NCBI GenBank assembly: GCA_003024175.1
Contig: MDYQ01000116.1
Coordinates: 23,668 to 87,667 of the forward strand
Direction of reading: 5' to 3'
DNA length: 64,000 bases
Source of the DNA: Planoprotostelium fungivorum
Taxonomy: Eukaryota; Evosea; Variosea; Cavosteliida; Cavosteliaceae
Positions within the stretch are counted from its first letter, which is position 1. Every line of letters starts with the position of its first letter. Position numbers and translations under genes: made by a program. Of the stretch, positions 35,979 through 47,549 are shown piece after piece. The notes under the pieces were generated by a model. That model made no database searches, had not been told where the DNA came from, and worked only from the letters and a program-made list of their open reading frames with translations.

Positions 35979-38900
35979 ATGGCGTCCAAACCTTATACAC
36001 CTCCTCACACACCGAAACGACCGACCTACTATAATGGGTCACCATTTGATAAATCATCCCCAGTCAGGCAACTGCTGGGAGGTTCGAACAAGAGAATTTT
36101 GACTTCAGATCCTCTAATGGTAAATCAGTCATTCACAATCCATCCGTGATGGATCTTCATTTTCCCGCCCTCTAATCTTCGATTCTGACGATCTTCACAG
36201 AATGCAGGAAGCCACTTCAGGTCTGCCATGGTTCATTTCGATAAGAGAGAGAACGATCAAGCAGAAGCCTCCATGCAACAATTCCTCGCCTGTGTCGTGC
36301 AGACAGGCACACCCTCTGGCAACAACCGCTCAATATCAGAAGCTTACCAAGTCTTGGCTGCCATCTCCGAGAGAAAGGGAGATCGAGAGAACATGACGAG
36401 ATATCTGGAGAGGTCGAGATGATCATTCACATTAGCCTCTCCTGTTGACTCCTCTTAGATGTCTGCACTACGATGAGAACAATTGGGAAGTCGGCCTTCA
36501 GTTGGCGAAGACATGGTTTCAATTATGGCATCTAAGCAGCGATGCCGAACAGAAACAGGTGGACTATGCACCTGAAATGAAACAATGGAATCTCATTTCG
36601 ATACAGATGTACCTGGATAATGCATCGAGCCGCGTGGACTTGTGAGTTTTCGTCATTATGCAAATGATCATTACACGTTGTCGTGATGACATGATGGGTC
36701 GGTGATGGCGCTGACATTTGTAAGGCTTTTGAGTGGAATGAATCAACATAGAAACGCAGACCGAACGATTGAATCGAAGGCCCTCGTCTTACGCATGGAG
36801 ATCATGAGCCTTCTGAAGGGTGAGTTCAATGTGACGTCACACGAGACATCGTGACGGGTTGTAGATGAAGACGAGATGGAAAAGGAGTACCAGACACACT
36901 TATCCAAGAACATCACCTCCCGCATCGACCTTCACCTCCATTACATCTCACGATTAGAAGACGAGCTAAACCTCGAAAGGTGAGTTCCTCACTCCCTCTC
37001 TTATCTGGCTCGTTGTAGTGTGACCTTACCCTCTGCAGAGCGATGGATTATCTGAACAAATATTCCAACGATTTTACCAATGACGAGAGGTGGCAGGGAG
37101 CTTGTTACCACCTGCTTCATCTCTACTGGAACGTTGTACTGGCCGATCGTGATGATATCTCAAAAGATATCGTACCTCAAAAGGCCCTTCCTCTCATCAA
37201 TCGTACCCTCCTGGCCGCCGACCGATACATCTACCTCTCCTGGAAGAAGTGAGGTCCATCTACAACCTGCCATTCCTAACCCGATCAGACCCACGAAGGA
37301 CACGATCTCTCGTTTGAACGATCTACAACGAGACGTCGAGAGGATAAAAGAGTTTGTCAAGAGGGCGGAACATGTGGCCCGATTCGAAGAGAGAGACGAC
37401 CACCTGCTGACGGAGACGGAGAAGACGATCAGGAAGCGTGTAGAGGACATTCGAATCGTCACAGAGGTGATTCATCGGAGTCGTGCGTGGAGGATGACGT
37501 CATCAGATCTACAACGATCTCTCGAAGGGACACTGGGGGGCCATCCTCTACTACACCGTTCCCAAAGGAATGAAACCCACCGAATCACCATTCAGAGAGT
37601 CTCTCTATCTCCTCCAGCAGTCATCCATCGGTGTGTCATCCATGTCACCCCGTCTCAAGGTCTCCAGGTCTCAGCAAGTACCTGTCACTACACCGTCAGG
37701 TACCTCCCAGAGTGGCCGAGCAGACGTCCATGTTGTACAAGAGAGAATCTCCATGCACCTCCTCCCTCTCTTTCACCCTACCCACACACTTGTGGGAGAA
37801 TGAGACATTGAGAATCATGGAGAAGGAAGATGTCATCGACGTGATGAAGGACAACGAGAGGGAGATCCTCTCTCCCTCGAACGGACAGGTGAGGGAGAAT
37901 GGCTGGTTGTAGATTGATGTGAGGTAGTTCATCGATCCGGCAGAGTTGACGGCTCGTTGTAGATGGTGGGCGGTCGAAGTGGACCGACCGGAGATCCTCT
38001 GCCAATTGATCGAAGGTATCTTTATCGATCTACAACAGGATGGGGAAGGCAACAAGACACTCTACCAACAGATCGGCTCACCTGACGTCACTGACATCCA
38101 AGTACGTGTGGTATCACCATCTACAACGCTCATCTTGTCATTTACAACGCTCACTCCCACAGGTCTTTTCTCTCATTCGAGCGTTGGAGAAGGAAGGAAA
38201 GAGAGACACCCACTTTCGATTTTGGACCTCATTGTTCTACTACAAGCAGGCATTCAAGAAAGGTGGTCCATCCAAATTTCAGACGAAAGATCGTACACAG
38301 AGTCCCTTCATACCCTTGAACATGGCAGAGTGAGCGTTTCATTCGAATGAGGAGGTCACGTGACATACATCAGGATGGTGAAGGATCTGCGTACGTTCGA
38401 CAAGGTTCCCACGGAGATCTTGAGACCCCTCTCTACCCTCATCGACCGTGTCAAGGTGAAATTCCACGAAATTTCCACCGTGACACTGCACAGACACCAG
38501 AGATGGAAGCGAGATCGATGGTACTGAAGAAGGTAATGGAGGAGAGGTTCAGCGTTGTGCCTCCTCCATCCCCCCACGGTAGAGTGGCACTTGGTACTCC
38601 CAGGCGCATTGTAGACGTGATAAATACTCCCGACTTCAGAGCTTCCCCCGAGAAAACTCCGGCGAAGGAACCACGAGCGGGTGAGGTATGACCCCCTCTC
38701 CCGTCTGAAATTCCACAGAAATTTCGAGTCCCAATCGACCGCCCATCAAAGATCTACCCAGATCTACCGGAAAGAAGAAATCGAACGTGGCTGCATCTCC
38801 ATTCGAAGTCCACCGTTCGTCACAATTACGCGAGGACTATGAGAAGACACAGAGAGATCTGGAGACGGAGGTGAGATATTCACCGCGGTAGATTTAGACT

Positions 38901-41900
38901 GACTCGTTGTAGATGGCCAAGCCCAGACCGTCTCCCGCCAAGACGCCCGTCGGAAATTTCCCTCAGACTTCATCAGTGGACGGTCCATCTACAACTCCTC
39001 TACCCTCTGCAACGACACCCATGGGGAAGGAGAGCAGACCTGTAGATCTACCGGAAATCTCTTTGCCATCCAAATTCTCCACACCGACGGCACAGTCTTT
39101 CACTTTCTCCACGCCTCCTCCATTTGGATCTCTACCTACAACGAGTACTGAGAAGACTGCCACAACGAGTGCTCCATTCAGTCCCGTTCCTTCGAAGCCT
39201 CTGATGTTTGGCACTCCAGCTCCAAGTGCGACGGCATCTACAACGAGCCAACCGGCTTCCGGTGGCTTCAGCTTTGGTTCTATTCCGAGTGCGACGGATG
39301 CCAAGGCATCTACAACGAGTCAACCGACTTCTGGTGGTTTCAGCTTTGGTTCTATCCCAAGCACGACGGACGCCAAATCATCTACAACGAGCCAACCGAC
39401 CTCCAGTGGTCTCGATTTCCCCTCCACAAGTTCGACAGATGTGAAGGCATCTACAACGAGCCAGCCAGCTTCGAGTAGCTTCAACTTCCCTTCTACTACC
39501 TCTGGTGGTTCCACCACAGCAGAGACGAAGCCAGCCTCTACTCCTGCGACGTCGCAGCCCTCCGGTGGCTTCAACTTTGGCTCAACACCCACCACACAAC
39601 CAGCTCCCACTAGTTTCAGCTTCTCACCCGCCCCATTTGGATCTTTATCCAAGACGGAGACAAGTACTACATCCTCTCCGTTCACCTTCTCATCTACAAC
39701 GAGCAAGGATAAGGCTCCCGTACAAGGCGTGACATCCGTCACTTCATTCAATTTCGGCTCTTCTTCGTCTACAATGGGCCAGAGTGAATCGCAGACACCA
39801 GAGAAGAAGCCTCTCTTCCCCTCTGCACCCTCCGTACCCACCTCTATCTTCAAGCCTGCATCTACAACGAGCCAAAACTTGGAAGCCAAACTTCCCACCA
39901 CCACAGCAGCCCCCTTACCTTTCACCATCCCATCTACAACGCCCAACTTTGGGCAAAAGGAGGAGAGTCCACAGATATCTGAAGAACCATCACACAAGAG
40001 AACACATCGATCAACCGAAGAGCCACCAAAGACTGCATTCACATTCAATACACCCACGACAAGTACAGTCGGATCATATACAACGGGCGCTTTTGGTTCA
40101 TCTACAACGGGTACTTTCGGTTCATCTACAACGGGTCAGAACATGTTCGGCAAGCCTTCGGGTAGCGTGTTCGGTTCATCCACAACAGCACCGTCTGTCT
40201 TCAGTACACCATCATCCAATCCTTTTGGAAATCTCGGAGGATCAGTATTTGGAGCATCCCCAGTCAAAAACGTCTTCGGTTCATCTGCAACCAGCCAGGG
40301 CTCCACCTCCGTCTTCGGAGGCACTCCCTCCAAGCCCGGAGACAATCCATTTGCCTCCAAGCCTCCATCTACAACGAGTCCTTTTGCATCTGCTACCTCT
40401 GCCTTTGGAGGTCTCTCGTTCGGGAACACATCCAAGTCCTTCTTTGGCTCCGGTGGTCTATCATGTGACACATCACGTGATATGATCATGACTATCTGAC
40501 ACGTCACAGCTGATGTGGGTAATGTAGATCCTGAGGATGAAGAGGAGGAAGAGAATGGAAAAGAAGAGGAGAATGTGGATGACTACAATGAGGAAGAAGA
40601 ATACGAAGAAGATGAATATGCACACGAAGAAGGAGAAGATGAGTATGCACATGAACAGGGAGAAGGAGAAGAGGAAGAGGAAGAAGGAGAAGAGGAAGAG
40701 GAAGAAGAGGAAGAGGAAGAGAGAGGAGAGCCAGGTGAGTTGTATAGAAGTAGGAGATATTGAGACGAAATAGGAGACGAACCTCAGAGCAAGAAGATGA
40801 GTACACCTGCACCCACACCTGCTCCCGCACCCACACCTGCCCCCGTAGGATTCTCTTTCTCTGCTCCCGTCATCAGTGAGTGGATGGAACGATCGTAGAG
40901 GAGCTGATCTCTCGTAGCGGGTAGAAAAACCACCCCCTTTGCCTTCGGTTCCAACACAACCAATGCACCCTTTACCTTTGGTTCCAATACCGGTAGTGCT
41001 CCCTTTTCCTTTGGTGCCCCTTCTGCGGAAGTTGAAAAGCCTGAGGAAGAGAAGAAGAAGGAAGAGAAGAAGAAGGAGGAGGAGGAGAAGAAGAAGGAGG
41101 AGGGAGAGAAGAAGAAGGAGGAGGAAGAGAAGAAGAAGCAGGAAGAGAAGAAGCAGGAGGAAGAGGAGAAGAAGCAGGAAGAGGAGAAAAAGAACGAGGA
41201 AGAGAAGAAGAAGCAGGAAGAGGAGAAGAAGGAACAGGAGAAGGAGGAGGAAGAGAAGAAAGAAGAGAAGAAGGAAGAGAAAGGTGAGAAAGAAGTAAAG
41301 GAAGAGGACTCATCGAATGCAAAGGATCATCCATCTTCAGCACTCCTGCAGGAGGCTTCTCGTTCTCTTCTTCTTCATTTGGTTCCCTGAAGGTAGATGA
41401 GAAGCCACCCTCTACAACGCCATCATTCGGTCAAACCAGCACCTTTGGTAGCTTCGGACAGTCATCACAGACCCTACCCAGCTTAGCTCCCACTTTCGGT
41501 CAATCTCCCTTTGGAAGTACATCTACAACGAGCCTGAATGCCAGTTCACCCTTTGGATCTGCACCCACGAGCCAGACCACCGCTCCATCTACAACGGGAT
41601 CTGTCTTTGGTAGTGCACCCACGACCGGATCAGTCTTTGGAGGTACATCGACCTTTGGCGCCAAGTCATCATCAGTCTTTGGCACTTCATCTACAACGAG
41701 CCAAGGCAGTGGATCAGTGTTCGACAAGAAGAGTGCTGCACCTTCCGTGTTTGATGCCAAGCCATCTACAACGGGGACCGTCTTTGGAAGTCCATCTACA
41801 AATGGATCTGTCTTTGGAAACGTATCTACAAAGGGATCTGTCTTTGGAGGTCCATCTACAACGGGATCCGTCTTTGAAAGTCCATCTACAACGGGACAGA

Positions 41901-44900
41901 CTCCATCCCCCTTTGGATCATCCACCAACGTCTTTGGACAAGCCTCTTCATCCAATGTCTTTGGAAAACCATCCCCCTCTGTATCATCCACCAATGTCTT
42001 TGGGCAACCATCATCCACCAATGTCTTTGGACAAGGGTCATCATCCACCAATGTCTTTGGAAAGACAACCTCATCATTACCTTTTGGCTCATCTACCCCG
42101 TCTCCCTTTGCCAACGCCAGCACCTTCTTTGGTTCTACCCCCTCTCCCTTTGGAACTCAATCCAAGGCCACAGAAGAGAGTCACCACGAAGAGGACGAGG
42201 AAGAAGGAGAAGAAGAACACGAAGACCACGAAGAAGAGGAAGAACACGAAGAAGAGGAAGAAGAACACGAAGACCACGAAGAAGAGGAAGAAGAACACGA
42301 AGAGGAAGAACAGTACCAAGGAGAGGAAGGAGAAGACCAGCACCAAGGAGAGGAAGGAGAAGACCAGCATCAAGGAGAAGAAGACCAGCACCAAGTTGAA
42401 GAGGGAGAAGAGGTGAGAACCTCTCATTTGTGTTGTGAAGAAAGGGATGGCAAGCATCGGGTTCTATGGTGTAGTGGTTAGCACGTCAGGTTTTGACCCT
42501 GGAATCCCCGGTTCGAACCCGGGTAGGACCTAATTTTTTACTGACCGAAAAAAATCAGGAAGAGAACGAGGAAGAAGAGGAGCAAGCACAGCCACAAGAA
42601 GAGAAGACAGATACGGAGGAAGAGAAAGAAGAGGAAGCACAGTCACAAGAAGAAAAGGAACAAGAGAAGGAAGACATTTCAGGTGTGCAGACGGCCTTTG
42701 GCAATCTCGCCGGTAAATCCGTCTTCGAAGGTGAGATCATCTACAACGAGCCAACACTGACCTATACCTATCAGGTGGTGAATCCTCCTTCTCCTTCACG
42801 GATCCATCCATCTACAAAGCGAAGACTTCTATTTTAGACAAGCTGGCTAAGAAGGCAGCCGAAGGTACGTCCAAAATTCCCGCCAACGTGAAGGCTGCGG
42901 TGGCGGCAAAACCAGAGACTACAACGAGCCAATCTTTCAGCAAGAGGCTCTCGCTGCACCAGAGCACGGAGGATTCATCGGACGAGGATGATGATCTGGA
43001 TTCGGGTGAGATTTGATTTTCAAATCGATTGTTTTGGCGGCAGCAGACCTTTGGCGAAAGTGCGAGACACCGTAGATGTTGGTGTTCTCGGTACAGTCTG
43101 CTCATATTTTCCCGCCATTTTCATATACGAAGTTTCAAGTCATGGAATCGGTTAATTTCGTGTCGACGAATGGCGAAATGAAATTTCTGTCGAATTTCAA
43201 TGACAATTCACAGATACCGATGACGATGAGCCCCCGGTCGTTCCCAACAAGGCTCCAACTGCCTCCATCGTCCCTTCCTCATTCGGTGAATTCATCTCAT
43301 TCTCTTCAAATCGAATCCAACTGACTCTTCACAGACTCCACCTCCGAATCACCGTTCAAACCTGCTTCCCTGTCTTTCTCGGCCATCGGTACGTAGTGAA
43401 ACGGCTCACTTCCCTGACCTTCCCACAGCGAAGCCTCCACCCACCTCTACCTTTGGGTCAGTCGCGGCGACAGCGAAGAATAACCCGTTCGATCTATCTA
43501 CAACGAGCACATCAGGAGGACCCTTTGGCTCGAGCACTTTCGGGTCTAACCCAACTTTTGGATCATCCGCCTTCGGTTCCATGTCATTTGGGACCACGTC
43601 ATTTGGGACGACGCAGCCCGCCCTTGGAAAATCCACCTTCATTTCTGCCTTCTTGCAGGGTAGTCAAGGTGGACCTTTTGGCTCCGGTGGTGGATCTACA
43701 ACGGGGTTCGGACAGGTGAATGGATTGTCTTGTTGTAGATGGAGGCTGACGTGGCCTCAGCTGGCGGAGAAGGCAGAGAAATCTCCCGAGACTACAGAGG
43801 AAAGATCAGTAAAATCTCCTACCATTGCAGAGGAAACACCAGTGGAATCTTCTGAGAAAGAGCTTGAAATTGTCGAGGAAAAATCAGAGGAAAAGACCGA
43901 GAAAATTTCCATGAAACATTCTGAATCAGCATTGACGGAAACCACCGAAGAAAAGTCGATGGAATCTTCCGAGACCAAGGGAACTGAAAATGTCGAGGAA
44001 AAGTCAGAAGAAAAGTCAGAGGAAACTTCGACGAACAATTCTGAGACGATTTCTACGGAGAGTACCGAGGAAAAGTCAAAGGAAGCTTCCAGCAAAGACA
44101 AACCAACTGGGTTCTCCTTTGCATCTACAACGAGCACTCCTTCCTTCTCCTTCTCATCTACAACGGACCCTGCTTCAACCGCTGGCTTCTCTCTGCCATC
44201 TTCTGGCGGTTTCTCCTTCTCATCTACAACGGACACCACCCCTGCCACTGGCTTCTCATTCGGTAGCAACAACACCACTGGTGGCTTCAACTACACTGCA
44301 GCCGCTTCTGGTAAGAAGAAGGCACAGGCTGACGAGTGGGAGTGTGAGTCATGCGAGGCGATCAACAAGAACACCGAGTCCACGTGTGGAACATGCATGT
44401 GCAGCAAGCCTGGTGCAGCTCTACCCACTCTGTTCTCCGCTGCTTCTGCACCACAGAAACCATCTGCATCGACAGAAGAGAAGAAGGAAGAATCATCATC
44501 GAGAGTAGAGACAAAGAAGCCAGCCACGTCATCAACAGAAGGCACTGGATTCACTGTACCATCCTCTGGCTTCTCTCTGCCATCTACAACGACCACACCC
44601 TTCACTGGCTTCTCCTTCTCATCTACAATGGACGCTCCCCCAGCCACTGGTGGCTTCTCATTCAGCTCTGCTAGTACAAGCGGAGGCTTCAACTACACTG
44701 CAGCAGCCTCTGGTAAGAAGAAGGCACAAGCTGACGAATGGGAGTGTGAGTCATGCGAGGCAATCAACAAGAACGCCGAGTCCACGTGTGGAACGTGCAT
44801 GTGCAGCAAGCCTGGTGCAGCCCTACCCACCCTCTTTTCGCCCACAACTGCCCCATTAGTCAACAAGTCTGCGACGAAGGAAGAGGAGAAGGGTGCCACG

Positions 44901-45572
44901 TCATCAACAGAGGGCACTGGATTCACTGTACCTCCCACTGGCTTCTCTCTACCATCCTCTGGCGGTTTCTCCTTCTCATCTACAACGGACACCATCCCTG
45001 CCACTGGCTTCTCATTCGGTAGCAGCAACACCACTGGTGGCTTCAACTACACTGCAGCAGCCTCTGGTAAGAAGAAGGCACAGGCTGACGAGTGGGAGTG
45101 TGAGTCGTGTGAGGCAATCAACAAGAACACCGAGTCCACGTGTGGAACATGCATGTGCAGCAAGCCTGGTGCAGCTCTACCCACTCTGTTCTCCGCTGCT
45201 TCTGCACCGAAACCATCCGAAACGATAGAGAAGAAGAAAGAAGAGACAGAGAAATCGGCCACGTCATCAACAGAAGGCAATGGATTCACTGTACCATCCT
45301 CTGGCTTTTCTCTGCCATCTACAACGACCACACCCTTCACTGGCTTCTCCTTCTCATCTACAACGGACACCACCCCTGCCACTGGCTTCTCATTCGGTAG
45401 CAGCAACACCACTGGTGGCTTCAACTACACTGCAGCAGCCTCTGGTAAGAAGAAGGCACAGGCTGACGAGTGGGAGTGTGAGTCATGCGAGGCAATCAAC
45501 AAGAACGCCGAGTCCACGTGTGGAACGTGCATGTGCAGCAAGCCCGGTGTAGCCCTTCCCAAACTGTTTTGA
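35979..45572 (+). CDS. Giant FG nucleoporin with N-terminal helical domain and four RanBP2-type zinc fingers
   Basis: From ATG 35979 (MASKPYTPPHTPKRPTYYNG) a chain of about 25 exons stays in phase to TGA 45570-45572, roughly 2,700 residues. The first 800 residues are helical and TPR-like (YQVLAAISERKGDRENMTRY, RAMDYLNKYSNDFTNDERW, IKEFVKRAEHVARFEERDD). From about 38913 come long FG, GFSF and VFG repeats with Ser/Thr linkers, broken by acidic runs (40540-40730, 42180-42660) and a Lys/Glu-rich helix (41040-41280). The last 1.3 kb holds four zinc fingers W-x-C-x2-C-x3-N-x6-C-x2-C (WECESCEAINKNTESTCGTC), the RanBP2/Nup153 type that binds Ran. I see no Ran-binding domain or cyclophilin. The layout suggests a Nup358- or Nup153-like component of the nuclear pore. 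The FG part could be a separate gene starting at 38913, but phases argue for one gene. A tRNA-Gln gene lies in intron 42413-42558. Confidence 0.75.
38980..41900 (+). repeat. FG-linker coding repeats reusing one codon string (STTS/STTG)
   Basis: The Ser-Thr-Thr-Ser/Gly linkers between FG motifs are written almost every time as TCT-ACA-ACG-AGC/GGA, usually preceded by CA or CCA (for example 39235-39252, 39379-39396, 39859, 40373, 41521, 41690, 41851). The same string is the intron word found across the window. Synonymous codons are hardly used, so drift or recent spread rather than protein-level selection seems to set the sequence. Confidence 0.8.
42460..42531 (+). tRNA. tRNA-Gln (anticodon TTG), nested in a nucleoporin intron
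   Basis: A 72-nt cloverleaf without an intron. The acceptor stem GGTTCTA pairs with TAGGACC, with discriminator T. The D arm has GGTGTAGTGGTTAGCAC, and the anticodon stem TCAGG/CCTGG encloses loop TTTTGAC, giving anticodon TTG for CAA Gln. The T arm CCCGG-TTCGAAC-CCGGG carries a perfect B box. It closely resembles eukaryotic tRNA-Gln(TTG). It lies in the same orientation as the host gene inside a 146-nt intron (42413-42558). Confidence 0.95.
42534..42539 (+). terminator. RNA polymerase III terminator (T6) behind tRNA-Gln
   Basis: TTTTTT begins three bases after the tRNA 3' end. It is enough to stop RNA polymerase III while RNA polymerase II transcribes through to the intron acceptor at 42558. 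Confidence 0.75.
42731..42774 (+). repeat. Nucleoporin intron carrying the FG-linker word
   Basis: 44-nt intron GTGAGAT...TATCAG. Bases 42738-42755 (CATCTACAACGAGCCAAC) are identical over 18 nt to coding copies at 39235-39252 and 39379-39396 in the same gene. Confidence 0.8.
44280..45560 (+). repeat. Four near-identical RanBP2-type zinc-finger modules
   Basis: Zinc fingers begin near 44331, 44732, 45085 and 45463, each embedded in a unit of about 360-400 bp that starts GGFNYTAAASGKKKAQADEW and continues to CSKPGAALPTLFS. The units are nearly identical even at synonymous sites over about 130 bp, which points to recent duplication or gene conversion. Confidence 0.9.
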
Positions 45573-45597
45573 AGAATGAACGTTTAAGAGTCTGTCT

Positions 45598-47450
45598 TTA
45601 TGAAGAGTTGTCTCTCGTCTTTCTGATCTCCTTGTTGATCCTCTGAGACACCTTTCTGAATTTCGCGCACTGTAACTTAAGCGAGGCCGTTTCCAACTGA
45701 TCGCGTGAGTCAGATGGATGAGATGCATACGTTCGTCGTCACCCAACCGGGGAAGTTGCCTCCAGTGGACACGTGGATCATCATCGTCACGAGTGTCACG
45801 TTCGGTTCTACCTCTTCGAACACGTCTCCGTGCACTGTCACCCGTCATGACTCGATCCATCTATCTTTATAGAAGATGGAGTATGTCGATCTTGAGCTCA
45901 CGGTAAGTGTGGCCTACGACGTGGTTCTTGAGGGGAGCATGTGGTGCATTCCAGCCCACCCGAACTAATTTCTTGTCGGACCAGTGCTCGTCGATGTAAG
46001 AGGAGTACAAGCGGTCGCTGAATGGTATTGGAAATCTCAGACAGACTTTGACGAATAGCAGGCCTTCATCTGTGGGTCGTGTTTCAAAGACCTATAGATT
46101 TGTCACAAAAAGTCGGCTGACTTTTGGAGGTGTTGTTGGTGATGATGATAGTAATAATGACGGTGATGACGATGACGATCGACGGTGCTGTACCTTCAAC
46201 ATACTGTCGTCCTTCCAGATATTAGAGAGCCACATATCTGCAGCCTCCTTCAGAGGAAGTTGAATCTTAGTGACAATCTTCATCGCTCCACTGATGCCCT
46301 TCCAAGGATCAGTGGTCGATTTCGTAAAGTTCATTGATGAAACTAGATCATCCTCACCGCTTCTTTCCTCGAATAAAAAGAGTAACTGTCTTCTTCTCTG
46401 TGTTCCATGACTTTCCACCTCTTACAATCGAGTTTCTCGATCAGCTCCTGCTGCAACCTCGCTCGCTGAACGAGTCAGCACCTTCTTTACGTCTCAGCCA
46501 CACCTCTTCCGTGTTTGGAATTGTAGAGGGCACACACAGTTGACTCATCCACTCTAAAAATTTTCTGTCTTCCTCTGTCGTAGGTCCATTCTGAACAGAA
46601 GAGCAAGCGATGAGTCGCTCGTACATATCGATCTGTCTCTGTGATGTCTCAGATGCTGATCGAGATGTCGTCTCACCTGATCAATCATCAAGGTGAACCA
46701 TTTTCGGATCTGTTGTAGATGAGATGATGTGATGACGTATGATGACGTCACCGTGTCTTTCAGCTGCTTGTCGTTGCTCTTATCTTTGATCACGTGACGT
46801 AGGGTTTCGCTCCACTGTCTGTACGTCGCTTAGAAATTCAATTAAATTTCGAACAACACGTACCCAATTAGATGCTTGTGGTCTGGATGGTGGACGAAGG
46901 GTAGTATGATTTTTTCCACGAAAAAGATGGCCACTACGGGTAATATCACTTTCTCATCCTCCTTCTTCTTCAAACTTTGATGGAAAGTCAAGAGGACCCT
47001 TCTTACATTCCTGACACGATCAGACTCTTTCGATGGTGATGCTTCTCACACGGGTACATCGTCCATGGCAGACACCATCTCCTGTAGAAAGTGGGAGGCA
47101 CTCGTATTCTTCCACCATGTCAGGTTGTGATTCACGCGCGGATGTCATCACCTCTTTGCGTTTCACAAACGAATCGGTGACACTCTGCATGAATTTGAGA
47201 GTCAGATCCGTATGGACGAGTCCATAGAGAGCTCTCTCGCTCAAAGATGAATTCGAAAAGTTTTCGTCTGGATGCATGTGAGAACGGGAGACCAACATTA
47301 TAATCTTGATCACCTGTCTGACGGTTGACCAACCATGTGACAAGAGGTACCACTCGATCTAGTGAACAAAAATGGTCGATGAGTCTTTGGGCGGTGGTAT
47401 CATCGTCTTTCTTAGAGTGAAGTGTGTGCTGAAACTGGTCTCATGTGAAG
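45598..47450 (-). CDS. START-like lipid-binding domain protein with unclassified helical N-terminus
   Basis: The C-terminal third spliced from 45598-46420 reads MKIVTKIQLPLKEAADMWLS, NIWKDDSMLK, LLFVKVCLRFPIPFSDR, YLYSSYIDEHW, KLVRVGWNAPHAPLKNHVVG, VFEEVEPNVTLVTIMIHVST and GGNFPGWVTTN, a START-type lipid-transfer fold. A basic tail follows, ending TRDNSS at TAA 45598-45600. The N-terminal two thirds (SERALYGLVHTDLTLKFMQS, LLTFHQSLKKKEDEKVILPV, VVAIFFVEKIILPFVHHPD, QWSETLRHVIKDKSND) are helical. They faintly resemble a RasGAP fold, but I cannot assign them. The first exon is unresolved: the frame opens near 47450 behind a likely acceptor, and upstream sequence overlaps the divergent FSH1 promoter. 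Only 25 bp separate its stop from the nucleoporin stop. Confidence 0.6.
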
Positions 47451-47549
47451 TTGCGATCAGCCGAATTTATTCCAAGTCAGAACGATTCGGAGAAGGAAAA
47501 AGTTTTCAAAGATGGACACACATCACACATTTGCGAGCAACATCAAGAG

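Noticed and set aside
39320-40057. 245-codon antisense frame rich in VVD/EP repeats
   Set aside because: Shadow of the FG repeats: TCTACAACG read in reverse gives Val-Val-Asp, which explains the repeated VVD text.
40939-41298. Arg/Lys-rich open frame (119 codons)
   Set aside because: Frame-shifted reading of the Lys/Glu-rich nucleoporin exon; the spliced FG frame runs through it.
44311-44404. GTAAGA...TGCAG pair that would cut out each zinc finger as a cassette intron
   Set aside because: Length is 94 nt, so removal shifts the frame, and it deletes the conserved Cys ligands. Probably chance plus the K-K codons.
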